In this document: in pieces, positions 36,327 to 45,088 of the stretch
How positions within the stretch are numbered: position 1 is the first letter of the stretch
Layout of the letters: each line of letters starts with the position of its first letter
Assembly (NCBI RefSeq): GCF_014203665.1
Contig: NZ_JACHJN010000001.1
Coordinates: 682,001 to 746,000, forward strand
DNA: 64,000 nucleotides
Direction: 5' to 3'
Origin: Saccharothrix tamanrassetensis
GTDB taxonomy: Bacteria; Actinomycetota; Actinomycetes; Mycobacteriales; Pseudonocardiaceae
Notes under the pieces: model-generated
The model's input: only the letters and a program-made list of their open reading frames with translations
Database searches by the model: none
Told to the model about the DNA's origin: nothing
Position numbers and translations under genes: made by a program

Positions 36327-36370
36327 GGTGCGGGAGACGGTCCGGGAGGGTGCGGGAGACGGTCCGGGAG
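36327..36370. repeat. Two tandem 22-nt repeats in G-rich spacer
   Basis: The unit GGTGCGGGAGACGGTCCGGGAG occurs twice without interruption (36327-36348 and 36349-36370), with degenerate copies of its core (GGTCCGGGA-type) immediately before. It lies in the 310-nt spacer between the small membrane protein and the ART-like gene, which otherwise shows no gene. Confidence 0.8.
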
Positions 36371-36515
36371 CGGGGTTCCGGCACGGGGTGGCGGGTGCCA
36401 CACAACCGGCCCGTAACCCTCGGGCGGCTCGGTCGTAGCTGGCCGTACCCACCCCTGGTTCGCGTAGAGTGCGGACGATCCGCGCAGTCGTGCCTGGAGG
36501 TGATCGGGCGCCTTG

Positions 36516-38570
36516 ATGTTCCGACGTGCTGCTGCCGTGCCGAAGGAGCCTGTGGTGACGGCACCCGCCGAGCCCCCCGTGGTCGAACGCGAGCCCACGC
36601 CCGCCCCGCCCCGGTTCTCGGCGTCCTTCGCGGGTGCCACCCTGGTCGTCGCACCGCCCTCCGGGCCCGGTCAGGCGGCCACGAACCTGGCCCGCGGGCT
36701 GCCGGTGGACCGCGGGCGGACGGTGGTCGTGGTGGACTTCCCGCCCGGTGACGACGCCGCGTCCTGGCCGGCGGTGGCGGCGGCGCTCCAGGGCCGCGGA
36801 CCGGTCCGGCTGATGACCTCGCACGCGGGCACCATGCGGCCCACCGCGCCCGCCCAGTGGCTGTCCGAGCAGTTGCAGACCGAGGTGGTCGCGGCGGACG
36901 GCGCGGTGACCACCGTGCCGGGTGCGGCGTTCGTGGTGGGCAACGGCAACGGCGGGTACGGGTGCTGGCTGCGGTTCCTGCCCGGCGCGTCGCCGATGCC
37001 GCTGGGGCGGCGGTACCCGGTGCCGCAGTGGGAGGCGGTGGACCCGAACTCGCCGTGGCCGACCGGCGAGGTGGGCATCTCCGAACCGATCCCGGCGGGG
37101 CTGTGGCTGCGCGGCCGGCGGGTGCCGTTCGACCCGGCCGCGCCGGACGCCCGGCCGGTGGTCGGACTGCCGTGCCGGGACAACGTGCTGACCGTCGTGG
37201 TCGGCGGTCCGGGTCAGCCGCAGATCCCGACCGACGAGGTGTGCCGGCTGCTCGGCGGGCTGTCCTCGGCGGCCCGGTCGCGGGTGCGGCTGGTCTGGTA
37301 CGGCGGCGAGCACCAGGGCCAGGCGGTGGCCGACCAGCTCGGCGAGCCGATCGCGCTGTACACCGGGCTGCCGGTGGGGTCGGTGCGCACCGGCGCGGCG
37401 GTGGTCGCGGTCAACCCGCGCGGCCAGCAGACGTGGCGCCCGTACGTGACGGAGGTCGGCTACGCGCCGGGCGGGGTGCCCGTCGTGTCCGGCTACCGGG
37501 TGCCGGTGCCGGGCCTGGTGGAGCGCGGGCCGGGGGTGTTCGACCTGGGCGGTGGCGTGGTGCTGGAGGTCGTGCCGTCCGGGCTGTGGGTGCGCGACGC
37601 CGAGGACAACGGGCCGGAGGTGCGTGCCCTGCCGGTGGACCCGGAGTGGGCGCGGCTGACCGTCGGCTCGCCCGGCAAGACCACCGCGGGCGCGGTGGCG
37701 GTGGCGGGCGCGTCCCTGGTGGAACGCCTGGAGCCGGAGGTGCGCCGACTGCTCAAGGTGGTGTTCTGCGACCCGACCCCGCTGCCCCGGCCCCCGGTGG
37801 CCGAGGAGGAGCCGGTTGCTCCGGCCGCCGACGAACCCGTGCCGCTGAGCCTGGACGGCCCGCTGCCCGCGCCGCCCGCGCCGGTGTGGGGCGAGCAGTC
37901 GGGCGACGAGGTCGTGCCGGCCGGCCACCGCAGCACGGAGCAGGAGCGCGACGCGTTGCGCCGGATGCTCGGCGAGCGGTACGGCGAGCACGCGGCGGTG
38001 GCGTGCCGGCACATCGAGGAGCGGCCGGAGGACCCGGAGGCGTTCGAGGCCGTCGTGACCGACCTGGCGGCCGTGTCGGCGTGCCTCCAGCAGGACGAAG
38101 AGGTCGTGGTGGAGGCGCTGCGCACCGGTCGGCTGGGCCGGCTGCGGCCGTACGCGGCGGGGGTCGTGTCCGGGTTGCGGCGGCTGCCGGTGTACCAGGG
38201 CGTCACGGTGTGCTGGGGCGAGGCTCGCCGGTTCCGGACCGGTGACCTGCTGGTGGAGCACGGCCTGCTGAGCACGGTGTCCGGTCCGGTGCTGCCGGTG
38301 GACGGGCGGGCGGAGTTCCTGGTCTGGTCGGTGACCGGGCGGCAGGTGCAGGTGGTCGACTCGTTCGGCAGCCTGCTCCAGGAACGGGTGGTGTTCGCGC
38401 CGGGCACGGCGTTCAAGGTGCTCGCGGTGGCCGAAGCGGAGGAGTCCGCGCCGGTGCAGGTGATGCTGCAGGAGGTCGTCGGCCGCCACCACGAGCTGCC
38501 GCCGGGAGTGCTGGGCAGCCTGGAACGTGCCGCCGTCGCCCTACGCGACCTCGCCCGGGCCGACGCCTGA
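36516..38570 (+). CDS. Large protein with a C-terminal ADP-ribosyltransferase-like region
   Basis: A 684-residue protein without signal peptide. The N-terminal 400 residues are beta-rich and of unknown family (TLVVAPPSGPGQAATNLARG, FVVGNGNGGYGCWLRFLPG, LVWYGGEHQGQAVADQLGE); a Pro-rich linker (about 415-450) follows. Residues 540-660 look like an ART fold: RRLPVYQGVTVCW near 555, GLLSTVSGP near 585 (STS-like), and ERVVFAPGTAFKVL near 623, which resembles the strand with the catalytic Glu. The key residues differ from classical R-S-E toxins, so activity is uncertain. GGAGG lies 15 nt before ATG 36516; a TTG at 36513 is an alternative. Its 3' end overlaps the convergent TPR gene by 30 nt. Confidence 0.75.
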   Translation: MFRRAAAVPKEPVVTAPAEPPVVEREPTPAPPRFSASFAGATLVVAPPSGPGQAATNLARGLPVDRGRTVVVVDFPPGDDAASWPAVAAALQGRGPVRLMTSHAGTMRPTAPAQWLSEQLQTEVVAADGAVTTVPGAAFVVGNGNGGYGCWLRFLPGASPMPLGRRYPVPQWEAVDPNSPWPTGEVGISEPIPAGLWLRGRRVPFDPAAPDARPVVGLPCRDNVLTVVVGGPGQPQIPTDEVCRLLGGLSSAARSRVRLVWYGGEHQGQAVADQLGEPIALYTGLPVGSVRTGAAVVAVNPRGQQTWRPYVTEVGYAPGGVPVVSGYRVPVPGLVERGPGVFDLGGGVVLEVVPSGLWVRDAEDNGPEVRALPVDPEWARLTVGSPGKTTAGAVAVAGASLVERLEPEVRRLLKVVFCDPTPLPRPPVAEEEPVAPAADEPVPLSLDGPLPAPPAPVWGEQSGDEVVPAGHRSTEQERDALRRMLGERYGEHAAVACRHIEERPEDPEAFEAVVTDLAAVSACLQQDEEVVVEALRTGRLGRLRPYAAGVVSGLRRLPVYQGVTVCWGEARRFRTGDLLVEHGLLSTVSGPVLPVDGRAEFLVWSVTGRQVQVVDSFGSLLQERVVFAPGTAFKVLAVAEAEESAPVQVMLQEVVGRHHELPPGVLGSLERAAVALRDLARADA

Positions 38571-39731
38571 CGCCCGTGCCACCGCCGGCACGGTCGGGTC
38601 GATCCGCCACGACAGCCGGTAGGACTCGACGGCGTCCGCACGACGCCCCAGGCGGTCCAGGGCCCAGCCCCGGTAGAACGCGGCCCGTGCCGCGGGCAGG
38701 CCACCCAGCGCCACACCCGCGTCGAACGCCCGCACGGCCTCTTCGAGCCGGTCCGCGGCCAGCAGCGCGTCGCCCCGGATGGACCACGTGCGGGCGTCGT
38801 TCGGGCTGAGCGCCACCAGCACGCCGGTCGCGTCGACCGCCTTGTCCGGCGCGCCGGTCCGCAGGTGGGTGCGGGCGATGGTCTCGTGCAGCGGGTAGGC
38901 GTAGTCGTCCCGGGCGAGCCGGTCGAGCGGGGTGCCCGGTCGCGCGGCGCGCTGGCTGTCCAGCGCGCGGTCGAGCAGGTCCCAGGTGGCGGTCCGGTCG
39001 CCCCGGAGGAACGGGACGAACGCCAGCGCGCGGTAGTGCGCCTGCCGTGCCAGCGGGTCGTCCGGCGCGGTCCGCCCGGCCAGCGCGGCGGCTTCCCGCA
39101 AGGCCGCGGTGTCGGTGCCCCGCCTGCCGTTGCGGACGAGGACGAACAGCGCCAGCGCGTGCCGCGCGTCGGCGGGGAGGCCGGGGTCGCGGGCCCCGTG
39201 CAGAGCCAGCTCCTCGACCTCCCGGGACGAGGGCCGGGACCAGAACAGCACGGCGAGCTGCCTGACCGCCAACCCCGGCGTGAACCCCCGGAAGTCGGCC
39301 ATCCCGAGCACGTCGGCCGCGTGCCGCTGATAGCCCAGGCGCAGCAGCACGTCCGCCGCGACGGAACGCTCGGCGGTGCTCAGCTCCGCACGGGCACGGG
39401 AGAGCACCCGCCACCACAGCGGCGACGCCAGGTCGTCCGGGAACGCGGCCATGTCGGGGCCCAGGGCGTCCACCCGGCCGTGGCTGGCCGCCGCGAACAC
39501 CCTCGTCACCGGCGACGGGTTGGTGTTGAAGCGCGGCAACGCCGCCACGTCGCCGTCCGCGAAGTGCCGCGCCACCGCGTGCGTGACCTCGGCGAGCCGC
39601 GACGACCCCGGACCGGGCTCCGCCAACCCCAGCCACACCCCGCACCGCACCGGCACACCGGCCGTGGCCAGCGCGCCCAGCCGCCGCGCGAGGGCACGGG
39701 GTCCGGGATCGGGCTGGTAGGCAGGGGGCAC
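38541..39731 (-). CDS. TPR-repeat protein, unknown role
   Basis: A 396-residue helical protein. The C-terminal third contains clear tetratricopeptide units (YPLHETIARTHLRTGAPDKA, ARTWSIRGDALLAADRLEEA, AAFYRGWALDRLGRRADAV, each in key residues). The first half is helical with a less certain repeat pattern (LFWSRPSSREVEELALHGA). No signal or membrane segment is present. GTG start at 39731 after GAGGAG. Such proteins act as scaffolds; no partner can be named. It is convergent with the ART-like gene (30-nt overlap), an arrangement that may have regulatory meaning through antisense overlap. Confidence 0.8.
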   Translation of the reverse strand: MPPAYQPDPGPRALARRLGALATAGVPVRCGVWLGLAEPGPGSSRLAEVTHAVARHFADGDVAALPRFNTNPSPVTRVFAAASHGRVDALGPDMAAFPDDLASPLWWRVLSRARAELSTAERSVAADVLLRLGYQRHAADVLGMADFRGFTPGLAVRQLAVLFWSRPSSREVEELALHGARDPGLPADARHALALFVLVRNGRRGTDTAALREAAALAGRTAPDDPLARQAHYRALAFVPFLRGDRTATWDLLDRALDSQRAARPGTPLDRLARDDYAYPLHETIARTHLRTGAPDKAVDATGVLVALSPNDARTWSIRGDALLAADRLEEAVRAFDAGVALGGLPAARAAFYRGWALDRLGRRADAVESYRLSWRIDPTVPAVARASGVGPGEVA

Positions 39732-39845
39732 GGCACGGCTCCTCGGGTTCCGGCTGCCCCCATGGTGGCCCGCGACCGCGCCCCGCCGCGAGTGGCGCCG
39801 CCGGCCCGGACCCTCGCGGGGCCAGGCCCGACCGGGGCCCAGAGG

Positions 39846-42800
39846 TCAGACGTTGCGCCGGTACTGGCCGCCGACCTCGAAGAACGCCTCCGTCACCTGG
39901 CCCAGCGTGCACACCCGCGCGGCGTCCATCAGCACCGCGAACACGTTCTCACCGGACTGCGCGGCTTCCTTCAGCCGGCGCAGCGCGGGCTCGGCCTCCG
40001 ACGCGTGCGACGCCGCGAACGCCCGCGTCCGCTCCACCTGCGACCGCTTCTCGTCCTCGGTCGCCCGCGCCAGCTCGATCGTCACGTGCTCGCGCTCGCC
40101 GCCGTCCGGCAGGAACGTGTTCACGCCGATCAACGGCAGCGAGCCGTCGTGCTTGCGCTGCTCGTAGAGCATCGACTCGTCCTGGATCCGGCCGCGCTGG
40201 TAGCCGGTCTCCATCGCGCCCAGCACCCCGCCGCGCTCGGACAGCCGGTCGAACTCCATCAGCACGGCTTCCTCGACCAGGTCGGTCAGCTCGTCGACGA
40301 CGAACGAACCCTGCAACGGGTTCTCGTTCGACGACAGGCCCCACTCCTTGTTGATGATGAGCTGGATGGCCATCGCCCGGCGCACCGACGACTCGGTCGG
40401 CGTGGTGATCGCCTCGTCGTAGGCGTTGGTGTGCAACGAGTTGCAGTTGTCGTACAACGCGCACAACGCCTGGAGCGTGGTGCGGATGTCGTTGAAGTCC
40501 ATCTCCTGCGCGTGCAGCGACCGGCCCGAGGTCTGCACGTGGTACTTGAACTTCTGCGAGCGGTCGTTGGCGCCGTAGCGCTCCCGCATCGCGATCGCCC
40601 AGATCCGCCGCGCCACCCGGCCGATCACGCTGTACTCGGCGTCCATGCCGTTGGAGAAGAAGAACGACAGGTTCGGCGCGAAGTCGTCCACGTCCATGCC
40701 GCGCGCCAGGTACGACTCGACGTAGGTGAACCCGTTGGCCAGCGTGAACGCCAGCTGGCTGATGGGGTTCGCGCCCGCCTCGGCGATGTGGTAGCCGGAG
40801 ATCGACACCGAGTAGAAGTTGCGCACCTTCTGCCGGATGAACCACTCCTGGATGTCGGCCATCATCCGCAGCGAGAACTCGGTGGAGAAGATGCAGGTGT
40901 TCTGCCCCTGGTCCTCCTTGAGGATGTCGGCCTGCACCGTGCCGCGCACGTTCGCCAGCGCCCACGCCCGCAGCTCCCGCGCCTCCTCCTCGGTGGGCTC
41001 ACGCCCCTCCGCCGCCCGGAACGCGTCGATCCGCTGGTCGATCACGGTGTTCAGGAAGAACGCCAGGATCGTCGGCGCCGGACCGTTGATGGTCATCGAC
41101 ACCGACGTGGTGGGCGCGGTCAGGTCGAAACCGTCGTAGAGCGCCTTCATGTCGTCCAGGGTCGCGATGGACACACCGGACGTGCCGATCTTGCCGTAGA
41201 CGTCCGGCGGGGTGTCGGGGTCGCGGCCGTACAGCGTCACCGAGTCGAACGCGGTGGACAGCCGGGTCGCCTCCGAACCTTGGGAGAGGTACTTGAAACG
41301 GCGGTTCGTGCGGAACGCGTCGCCCTCGCCCGCGAACATCCGGGCCGGGTCCTCCCCATCCCGCTTGAACGGGAAGACACCCGCCGTGTAGGGGAAGTAG
41401 CCGGGCAGGTTCTCCTTGCGCAGGAACCTCAGCAAGGTGCCCTCGTCGTCGTAGCGCGGCAGCGACACGCGCGGGACCTTGTTGCCCGACAACGTCTCCC
41501 GCGTCAGCCGGGTGTGGATCTCCCGGTCCCGCACCCGGACCACCAGCTCGTCGCCGGTGTAGTCCTCCACCACCTTGGGCCACGCCGCCAGCAGCTCCGC
41601 GGCCACGCCGTCGACGTGCTGGTCCGCCGAGGCCAGCAGCTCCGAGATCGCCGCCGTGTCGTGCCCGGCGGCGGCCAGCTCGTCCCGCGCGGCACGCAGG
41701 TGCGCGGCTCGGCGCACCGCGTCCACGTGGGTCTCGGTCGCCCGGTGGTAGCCGCGCACGGTCTCCGCGATCTCCGCGAGGTACCGGGCCCTGGACGCGG
41801 GCACGACCGTCGACGCGGACGTGGAGACCTTGCCCGACACCGGGAGCAGCGCCCCCGGCGACACCTCCAGCCCGCGCCCCACCAGCTCGCCGCGCAGGTG
41901 CTGGTACAGCGCCGTCACACCGTCGTCGTTGAACGTCGCCGCACTGGTGCCGAAGACCGGCATGTCCTCCCACGGGACGCCGAACGCCTCCCGGTTGCGC
42001 ACCAGCTGGCGGGCCACGTCCCGGCGGGCGTCCTCCGCGCCCCGGCGCTCGAACTTGTTGATCGCCACCGCGTCCGCGAAGTCCAGCATGTCGATCTTCT
42101 CCAGCTGCGACGCGGCGCCGAACTCCGGCGTCATCACGTACAGCGAGAAGTCCACGAACGGCACGATCGCCGCGTCGCCCTGCCCGATACCGGGCGTCTC
42201 CACCACCACGAGGTCGAACCCGGCGGCCTTGCACGCCAGGATCGCGTCCGACAGGCCGTCCGGCACCTCGCTGCCCGCGCGGCGGGTGGCCAGCGAGCGG
42301 AAGAACACCCGGTCGCCGTCCAGGCAGTTCATCCGGATGCGGTCGCCGAGCAGCGCACCGCCGCCCCGCCGGCGGGTCGGGTCGATCGCCAGCACCGCGA
42401 TCCGGAGCTTGTCCTCCTGGTCCAGCCGGAAGCGGCGGACCAGCTCGTCGGTCAGCGACGACTTGCCCGAGCCGCCGGTGCCGGTGATGCCGAGCACGGG
42501 CACCGGGCGCGCGGCCGCGGTCAGCCGGTCCCTCAGGTCGTCGGGCAGCCGCCCGGCCTCGATCAGCGTGATGGCCCGGGCCAGCACATCGTCCGCACCG
42601 GTGAACAGCCCGTCCCAGGACGCCGGCGCCGACGCCGCGAGGTCCCGGTCGCAGGACGCCACCATGGAGTTGATCATCCGGGCGAGGCCGAGTTCCTGAC
42701 CGTCCGCCGGCGAGAAGATCCGGGCCACCCCGCGCGAGTGCAGCAGCTCGATCTCCTCGGGCACGATGACGCCGCCACCGCCGCCGAAGACCTCGATGTG

Positions 42801-43082
42801 CTCCGCGCCGCGCTCGGCGAGCAGCTCCACCAGGTAGCTGAAGTACTCGACGTGGCCGCCCTGGTAGGCGCTGATGGCGATGCCCTGCACGTCCTCCTGC
42901 ACCGCCGCGGCGACGACCTCGCGCACCGACCGGTTGTGGCCGAGGTGGATCACCTCCGCGCCCTGGGCCTGGAGGATGCGCCGCATGATGTTGATCGCCG
43001 CGTCGTGGCCGTCGAAGAGGCTGGCCGCGGTGACGAAGCGGACCGGGTGCTCGGGGGTGTGCAGCGGGTTTGCGGCAGTCAC
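39846..43082 (-). CDS. icmF: Fused isobutyryl-CoA mutase with G-protein chaperone
   Basis: A 1078-residue coenzyme B12 enzyme that interconverts isobutyryl-CoA and n-butyryl-CoA. Domains in order: B12-binding (VRFVTAASLFDGHDAAINIM with the DxH ligand motif, about 10-140), a MeaB-type GTPase (GITGTGGSGKSS P-loop, NKFERRGAEDA base-recognition loop, about 165-480) and the large mutase TIM-barrel (GTSGVSIATLDDMKALYDGF, STEFSLRMMADIQEW). The length fits IcmF (about 1080-1095). GTG at 43082 follows AAGGAG; an upstream ATG at 43157 would add 25 residues without a ribosome site. It serves branched-chain amino acid and butyrate metabolism, which supplies polyketide and NRPS precursors. Confidence 0.95.
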   Translation of the reverse strand: MTAANPLHTPEHPVRFVTAASLFDGHDAAINIMRRILQAQGAEVIHLGHNRSVREVVAAAVQEDVQGIAISAYQGGHVEYFSYLVELLAERGAEHIEVFGGGGGVIVPEEIELLHSRGVARIFSPADGQELGLARMINSMVASCDRDLAASAPASWDGLFTGADDVLARAITLIEAGRLPDDLRDRLTAAARPVPVLGITGTGGSGKSSLTDELVRRFRLDQEDKLRIAVLAIDPTRRRGGGALLGDRIRMNCLDGDRVFFRSLATRRAGSEVPDGLSDAILACKAAGFDLVVVETPGIGQGDAAIVPFVDFSLYVMTPEFGAASQLEKIDMLDFADAVAINKFERRGAEDARRDVARQLVRNREAFGVPWEDMPVFGTSAATFNDDGVTALYQHLRGELVGRGLEVSPGALLPVSGKVSTSASTVVPASRARYLAEIAETVRGYHRATETHVDAVRRAAHLRAARDELAAAGHDTAAISELLASADQHVDGVAAELLAAWPKVVEDYTGDELVVRVRDREIHTRLTRETLSGNKVPRVSLPRYDDEGTLLRFLRKENLPGYFPYTAGVFPFKRDGEDPARMFAGEGDAFRTNRRFKYLSQGSEATRLSTAFDSVTLYGRDPDTPPDVYGKIGTSGVSIATLDDMKALYDGFDLTAPTTSVSMTINGPAPTILAFFLNTVIDQRIDAFRAAEGREPTEEEARELRAWALANVRGTVQADILKEDQGQNTCIFSTEFSLRMMADIQEWFIRQKVRNFYSVSISGYHIAEAGANPISQLAFTLANGFTYVESYLARGMDVDDFAPNLSFFFSNGMDAEYSVIGRVARRIWAIAMRERYGANDRSQKFKYHVQTSGRSLHAQEMDFNDIRTTLQALCALYDNCNSLHTNAYDEAITTPTESSVRRAMAIQLIINKEWGLSSNENPLQGSFVVDELTDLVEEAVLMEFDRLSERGGVLGAMETGYQRGRIQDESMLYEQRKHDGSLPLIGVNTFLPDGGEREHVTIELARATEDEKRSQVERTRAFAASHASEAEPALRRLKEAAQSGENVFAVLMDAARVCTLGQVTEAFFEVGGQYRRNV

Positions 43083-43120
43083 GACGGCTCCTTCGGGCAG
43101 CGCGGAACTCGCATCCAGAT

Positions 43121-43157
43121 TACTAGGACATCCGTCTATCGGAAGTAGTAGGGACAT
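43121..43157 (-). promoter_or_regulatory. Repeat element upstream of icmF
   Basis: TACTAGGACAT (43121-43131) and TAGTAGGGACAT (43146-43157) form an imperfect direct repeat about 40-75 nt before the icmF start, with a nearby CCG/CGG pair. This A/T-richer patch is the best candidate for promoter and operator; a TetR-type site is possible but unproven. Confidence 0.35.
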
Positions 43158-43411
43158 GTGCGTCAGATCACCACGGCCCCGTGTCGGCGGATGCGCCCGA
43201 GCGGCACGTCCGCTTCCGGGCGCCCGCACAGCTCCACTGTCCACTACTCGGTGCGACCATGATCCACCGCCCCGACCCCGGCGCACTCGCGCGGCGCCGG
43301 CCGTACCCGGGCAGGTGAATTCCGACCGCCGTTGATCCGTTTGCCGGCCCCGATCGTCCCCCCGTTCGCACGCGCGTGTAACTTTTCCATGAAAGGGGTA
43401 AGCGAGGGTTT

Positions 43412-43573
43412 ATGAGCGGCACACCGATCTACGACGAGCTGGCGGCCATCCTGCTCGCCGATCAAACGGCGAAGGCCGAGGCGGGCCAAGCCGCCGTGGC
43501 CGAGCCCGTGGACGACCCGTCCAAGCAGGTGCGGGCCGGTGGGCGAAGGCGGAAGCCGGAGCCCGACGCTTGA
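43412..43573 (+). CDS. Small 53-residue protein, unknown function
   Basis: A short gene starting ATG at 43412 with GCGAGGG a few bases upstream: MSGTPIYDELAAILLADQ, then an Ala/Glu-rich middle and a basic tail (GGRRRKPEPDA). The protein is predicted to be soluble and partly disordered. The TPIYDELAAI-type start recurs, as I recall, in small proteins of other Pseudonocardiales, which supports reality; this should be checked. It lies in the region between divergent icmF and alkB, 37 nt before the LexA box of alkB. Confidence 0.6.
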   Translation: MSGTPIYDELAAILLADQTAKAEAGQAAVAEPVDDPSKQVRAGGRRRKPEPDA

Positions 43574-43610
43574 TCTTTAGTCTGCACTGAAGGAATAGTG
43601 AGCCTTGCGG

Positions 43611-43626
43611 TCGAACACGTGTTCGA
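43611..43626 (+). promoter_or_regulatory. LexA SOS box of alkB
   Basis: TCGAACACGTGTTCGA is a perfect 16-bp palindrome and fits the actinobacterial LexA consensus TCGAAC-N4-GTTCGA exactly. It lies 20 nt before the alkB start codon, just ahead of the -10 hexamer TAGGCT (43634-43639). DNA-damage control of alkB is therefore strongly suggested. Confidence 0.88.
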
Positions 43627-43646
43627 CTTGGTCTAGGCTCGGCACC

Positions 43647-44264
43647 ATGCAGGTCTCGCTGTTCGACGACGGCGCGGAGCCACTGGGCCTGCGCCCGCTG
43701 ACCGGCGTACGCCGCACCGAGCTGGGCGACGGCGCGTGGGTCGACGTGCTGCCCGGTTGGCTGACCGGCGCCGACGAACTGTTCCGCCGCCTGGTCGTGG
43801 ACGTGCCGTGGCACGCCGAGCGGCGGCAGATGTACGAGCGGGTGGTCGACGTGCCCCGCCTGCTGTGCTTCTACCGCGAGGACGCCGCCCTGCCGGACCC
43901 GGTGCTGACCGAGGCCCGCACGGCGCTGAGCGAGTGGTACGCCGGGGAATTGCGCGAGCCGTTCCGCACGGCCGGTCTCTGCTACTACCGCGACGGCCGG
44001 GACAGCGTGGCGTGGCACGGCGACACCACCGGACGCGGCAGCACCGAGGACACCATGGTCGCGATCGTCTCGGTGGGCGCACCCCGAGCCCTGATGCTGC
44101 GCCCGCGCGGCGGCGGTGCCACCGTCCGGTACGCCCTGGGCCACGGGGATCTGATCGTGATGGGCGGCTCGTGCCAGCGGACGTGGGAGCACACCGTGCC
44201 GAAGACCGCGAAGCCGGTGGGTCCGCGCATCAGCATCCAGTTCCGGCCTCGCGGCGTGCGCTGA
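43647..44264 (+). CDS. alkB: AlkB-type 2-oxoglutarate/Fe(II) DNA dealkylase
   Basis: A 205-residue dioxygenase that removes methyl groups from 1-methyladenine and 3-methylcytosine in DNA. Iron ligands: His and Asp in AWHGDTTGRG and the distal His in WEHTVPK; the 2-oxoglutarate-binding Arg is in GPRISIQFRP. LCYYRDGRDSVAWH is the typical lead-in. A LexA box and a -10 hexamer TAGGCT sit immediately upstream; only 7 nt separate the hexamer from the ATG, so the message is probably leaderless. Repair genes are expected to behave this way in the SOS response. Confidence 0.93.
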   Translation: MQVSLFDDGAEPLGLRPLTGVRRTELGDGAWVDVLPGWLTGADELFRRLVVDVPWHAERRQMYERVVDVPRLLCFYREDAALPDPVLTEARTALSEWYAGELREPFRTAGLCYYRDGRDSVAWHGDTTGRGSTEDTMVAIVSVGAPRALMLRPRGGGATVRYALGHGDLIVMGGSCQRTWEHTVPKTAKPVGPRISIQFRPRGVR

Positions 44265-44466
44265 ACCCGCGCGAAAGCCACGGGATCGTATTCCGCAGTA
44301 GTCCGGAATTCACCCGATCGATGACGTTTTCCGCTTGACTGCGATGACTGGCGAGAAGTATTGAATGGCCGGCGTATGCGTCGGTGAAGTCCGCTTCGGA
44401 TGTCACCTGACGGCGTGCCGGCGTCGATCGTCGAGCGGTTGATGCGAGGGGTGTGCACGGCGGTGT

Positions 44467-44913
44467 TCACCCCTGGGCGGGACGGGTGACGACCCGGCCC
44501 GGCGGCACTTGCTCGGCACAGCGCTCGCAGACCACCCGGGTCGTGATCCGGCCGCCGCAGTCGGCGTGTTCGCTGAGCTGCGGCGGCCCCGCCTCGCCCG
44601 CCAGGTGCCGGTCGCCCCACTCCCTCAGCGACAGGATCACCGTGGTCAGCTCACGACCCCTGTTCGTCAGCCGGTACTCGTGCCTTGGCGGGCGGTCCTG
44701 GTACTGCACCCGCTCCAGCACGCCGTGCTCCACCAGGCCGCTCAGCCGGTCGCTGAGCACGTTGCGGGCGATCGACAGACGGCCCAGAAAACCGTCGAAT
44801 CGGGTGACGCCCAGCAACGCGTCGCGCACGATCAACAACGTCCACCGCTCACCCACCACTTCGAGCGTGCGGGCTACCGAGCAGATCTGGCCGTCATACG
44901 TGCGTCGGAGCAT
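44467..44913 (-). CDS. HxlR-family transcriptional regulator
   Basis: A 148-residue winged-helix regulator: CSVARTLEVVGERWTLLIVRDALLGVTRFDGF, with LSDRLSGLVEHGVLER as the recognition part and RHEYRLTNRGREL as the wing (motifs in key residues). A C-terminal extension carries four Cys (HADCGG, CERC), possibly a metal or redox site. HxlR proteins sense electrophiles or redox signals and often repress oxidoreductase genes. Start ATG at 44913. An inverted repeat GGTTT-N7-AAACC lies 18 nt upstream and is a likely autoregulatory operator. Confidence 0.9.
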   Translation of the reverse strand: MLRRTYDGQICSVARTLEVVGERWTLLIVRDALLGVTRFDGFLGRLSIARNVLSDRLSGLVEHGVLERVQYQDRPPRHEYRLTNRGRELTTVILSLREWGDRHLAGEAGPPQLSEHADCGGRITTRVVCERCAEQVPPGRVVTRPAQG

Positions 44914-44931
44914 CCGCCCATGGTAACCAAG

Positions 44932-44948
44932 GGTTTCTTGACAAAACC
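44932..44948. promoter_or_regulatory. HxlR operator candidate
   Basis: GGTTTCTTGACAAAACC: 5-bp arms GGTTT and AAACC separated by 7 nt, overlapping a TTGACA hexamer. Position just upstream of the HxlR start fits autorepression. Confidence 0.5.
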
Positions 44949-45088
44949 GACTCGCCGAGCACTGGCGGTGGGCCACCGCCCGAGCGCATCCGGCGGGCCG
45001 GACCACCCGCTGGGGACGCCCTGTCCGGCACTGAGCCGGGTCTGCCGGGTTTCACCCGTCCGGGCGAAGGCGGTGCGGAGGTTCGGCG

